Source of the DNA: a virus | Direction: 5' to 3' (one strand) | DNA length: 22,836 nucleotides | Virus record (IMG/VR): IMGVR_UViG_3300020400_000847 | Span: 1-22,836 of that record | Part shown: positions 21,572 through 22,836 of the stretch, in pieces | Numbering within the stretch: position 1 is the stretch's first letter | Layout: each line of letters begins with the position of its first letter | The notes under the pieces: model-generated | Told to the model about the DNA's origin: nothing | Seen by the model: the letters and a program-made list of their open reading frames with translations, nothing else | Databases searched by the model: none | Translations under genes and position numbers: made by a program

Positions 21572-22836
21572 AGAATATGGTTATGATATACAAAAAGTAT
21601 ATCTAGAGATGATGTTAAGTGACGCAGAAACTTTTGTGCGTTGCCAATCAATATTTGATCACACACTGTTTGATAGAAAACTTCAAGATGCGGCACAATT
21701 TGTAAATGAATATGTTGGTAAACACAATGCACTGCCAACTGAAGACATTGTGAATTCAAGTTGTAAGACAGACTTAAAAATTCCAACAGGATTAAATGAA
21801 CAGCATTTTGATTGGTTATTGAGCGACTTTGAAACGTTTGTAAGACACAAGAGTTTAGAAAGAGCAATTTTAAAAAGTGCTGATATGTTGGAAAAAGGTG
21901 AATATGGTCCAGTTGAAGTACTTGTAAAAGAAGCAGTACAAATAGGACTGCACAAAGATATAGGAACAGATTACTTTGAAGATCCAAAAGCAAGACTATT
22001 AGGATTAAAAAATCAGAATGGTCAGGTCAAAACTGGTTGGGACACACTTGACAAAAGATTGTTTGGAGGATTTAACAAAGGTGAATTGAATATATTTGCA
22101 GGTGGATCTGGTGCTGGTAAATCTTTATTTCTTGCAAACTTAGGTTGCAACTGGGCATTGGAAGGTCTGAACGTTGTGTATCTAACATTTGAGTTGAGTG
22201 AAGCATTGGTCAGTATGAGAATAGATTCTATGCTTACAGATATTCCAACAAAAGAAATATTTAAAGACCTAGATGGTGTTGAGATGAAAGTTAAACTGAT
22301 TGGTAAAAAAGCAGGTAAGTTTCAAATAAAATATATGCCAAGTGGGAAGAATACAAATGATATTAGATCATACATCAAAGAATATGAAATAAAAACAAAC
22401 AGCAAAGTTGATGTGTTGCTTGTGGATTATTTGGATCTTATGATGCCAAACAGTAGAAAAGTTTCTCCAAGTGACTTGTTTGTGAAAGACAAATTTGTTT
22501 CTGAAGAATTGCGTAATCTTGCAATGGAGATGAACATTGTTTTTGTAACAGCGGCACAATTAAACAGAGGTGCAGTTGAAGAAATAGAATTTGATCATTC
22601 GCACATAGCAGGTGGTTTGAGTAAGATACAAACTGCGGACAATGTGTTTGGTATCTTTACAAGTAGAGCAATGAGAGAACGTGGCAGATATCAGATACAA
22701 CTTATGAAGACAAGATCTTCTAGCGGTGTTGGTATGAAAATAGATTTAGAATTTGATATGGACAGTTTGCGTATTAGAGACCTTGCAGATGATTCTGAAT
22801 ATCAAGAATTTGATAAACGTAAGAGCACAATATACA
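21555..22836 (+). CDS. 41: replicative DnaB-family helicase (gp41-like), 5' part
   Basis: The frame is open to the window end (427 codons visible, about 470 in T4). The N-terminal domain is residues 1-150, as in DnaB/gp41. Then the RecA-like core: GWDTLDKRLFGGFNKGELNI at 161-180, Walker A GGSGAGKS at 183-190, YLTFELSE at 209-216 (the H1a position with E213), DVLLVDYLDLM at 286-296 with D291, and VTAAQLNRGA at 331-340 with Q335. It ends in MKTRSSSGVGMKIDLEFD, the usual arginine-finger area. Hexameric helicase that opens the fork and works with the gp61-like primase. It overlaps the carbamoyltransferase by 17 bases. Confidence 0.95.
   Translation, partial: MAKQNKEYGYDIQKVYLEMMLSDAETFVRCQSIFDHTLFDRKLQDAAQFVNEYVGKHNALPTEDIVNSSCKTDLKIPTGLNEQHFDWLLSDFETFVRHKSLERAILKSADMLEKGEYGPVEVLVKEAVQIGLHKDIGTDYFEDPKARLLGLKNQNGQVKTGWDTLDKRLFGGFNKGELNIFAGGSGAGKSLFLANLGCNWALEGLNVVYLTFELSEALVSMRIDSMLTDIPTKEIFKDLDGVEMKVKLIGKKAGKFQIKYMPSGKNTNDIRSYIKEYEIKTNSKVDVLLVDYLDLMMPNSRKVSPSDLFVKDKFVSEELRNLAMEMNIVFVTAAQLNRGAVEEIEFDHSHIAGGLSKIQTADNVFGIFTSRAMRERGRYQIQLMKTRSSSGVGMKIDLEFDMDSLRIRDLADDSEYQEFDKRKSTIY

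Noticed and set aside
21370-21993. Minus-strand open frame of 207 codons opposite the carbamoyltransferase and helicase
   Set aside because: Leucine-rich low-complexity translation antisense to two well-supported genes.
1-22836. tRNA genes, CRISPR arrays, insertion sequences or an integrase
   Set aside because: I saw no tRNA-like cloverleaf gap, spaced direct repeats, transposase or integrase motif; intergenic gaps are all below about 45 bases.

Overview
This is an AT-rich, gene-dense window from a T4-like tailed phage (myovirus type). It contains the T4-superfamily recombination and replication genes: uvsX (3' end), uvsY, uvsW, a gp61-like primase and a gp41-like DnaB-family helicase (5' part). 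Several small unknown proteins resemble ones I associate with marine T4-like phages, such as cyanophages and SAR11 phages. The AT-rich base composition and the large cargo of sugar genes also suggest a marine phage. The host cannot be fixed from sequence alone; Pelagibacter/SAR11 or a picocyanobacterium are guesses.

Layout. (1) 1-993: recombination genes uvsX end, a small acidic protein, and uvsY. (2) 980-11327: a roughly 10 kb surface-sugar or modification island inserted between uvsY and uvsW. It holds at least four GT-A-like glycosyltransferases, three related GT-B-like proteins, a nucleotidyltransferase, a cytidylyltransferase fused to a ParB/serine-kinase-like domain, three methyltransferases including one FkbM type, a cupin and an NAD-dependent epimerase/dehydratase. 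One glycosyltransferase is on the minus strand. (3) 11351-17890: a second tightly overlapping operon: unknown 424-aa protein, UvsW, four conserved phage proteins of unknown role (one with a zinc finger), RpiB-like sugar-phosphate isomerase, endonuclease III, a 187-aa miniature relative of DnaE (PolIII alpha), and a DUF2061 membrane protein. (4) 17891-19091: a divergent pair, a minus-strand conserved unknown and a plus-strand virion/baseplate-like structural protein with a T4-late-like GATAAATA box. (5) 19128-22836: replication operon: primase, a 40-aa small protein, an unknown, a short carbamoyltransferase, and the gp41 helicase, which runs off the window.

Most genes overlap by 4-14 bases (ATGA or ATGATTAA junctions), so long translationally coupled operons are likely. 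The most striking non-coding signal is a set of four near-perfect sigma70 promoters, TTGAC(A/T)-17 bp-TATAAT. They sit 6 or 7 bases before the ATG of the epimerase, the 424-aa protein, the primase and the helicase, which predicts leaderless transcripts at all four. The most interesting protein-level signals are the cytidylyltransferase/serine-kinase-like fusion (a predicted route to an activated CDP-amino acid) and the mini-DnaE, which keeps what look like all three catalytic aspartates.
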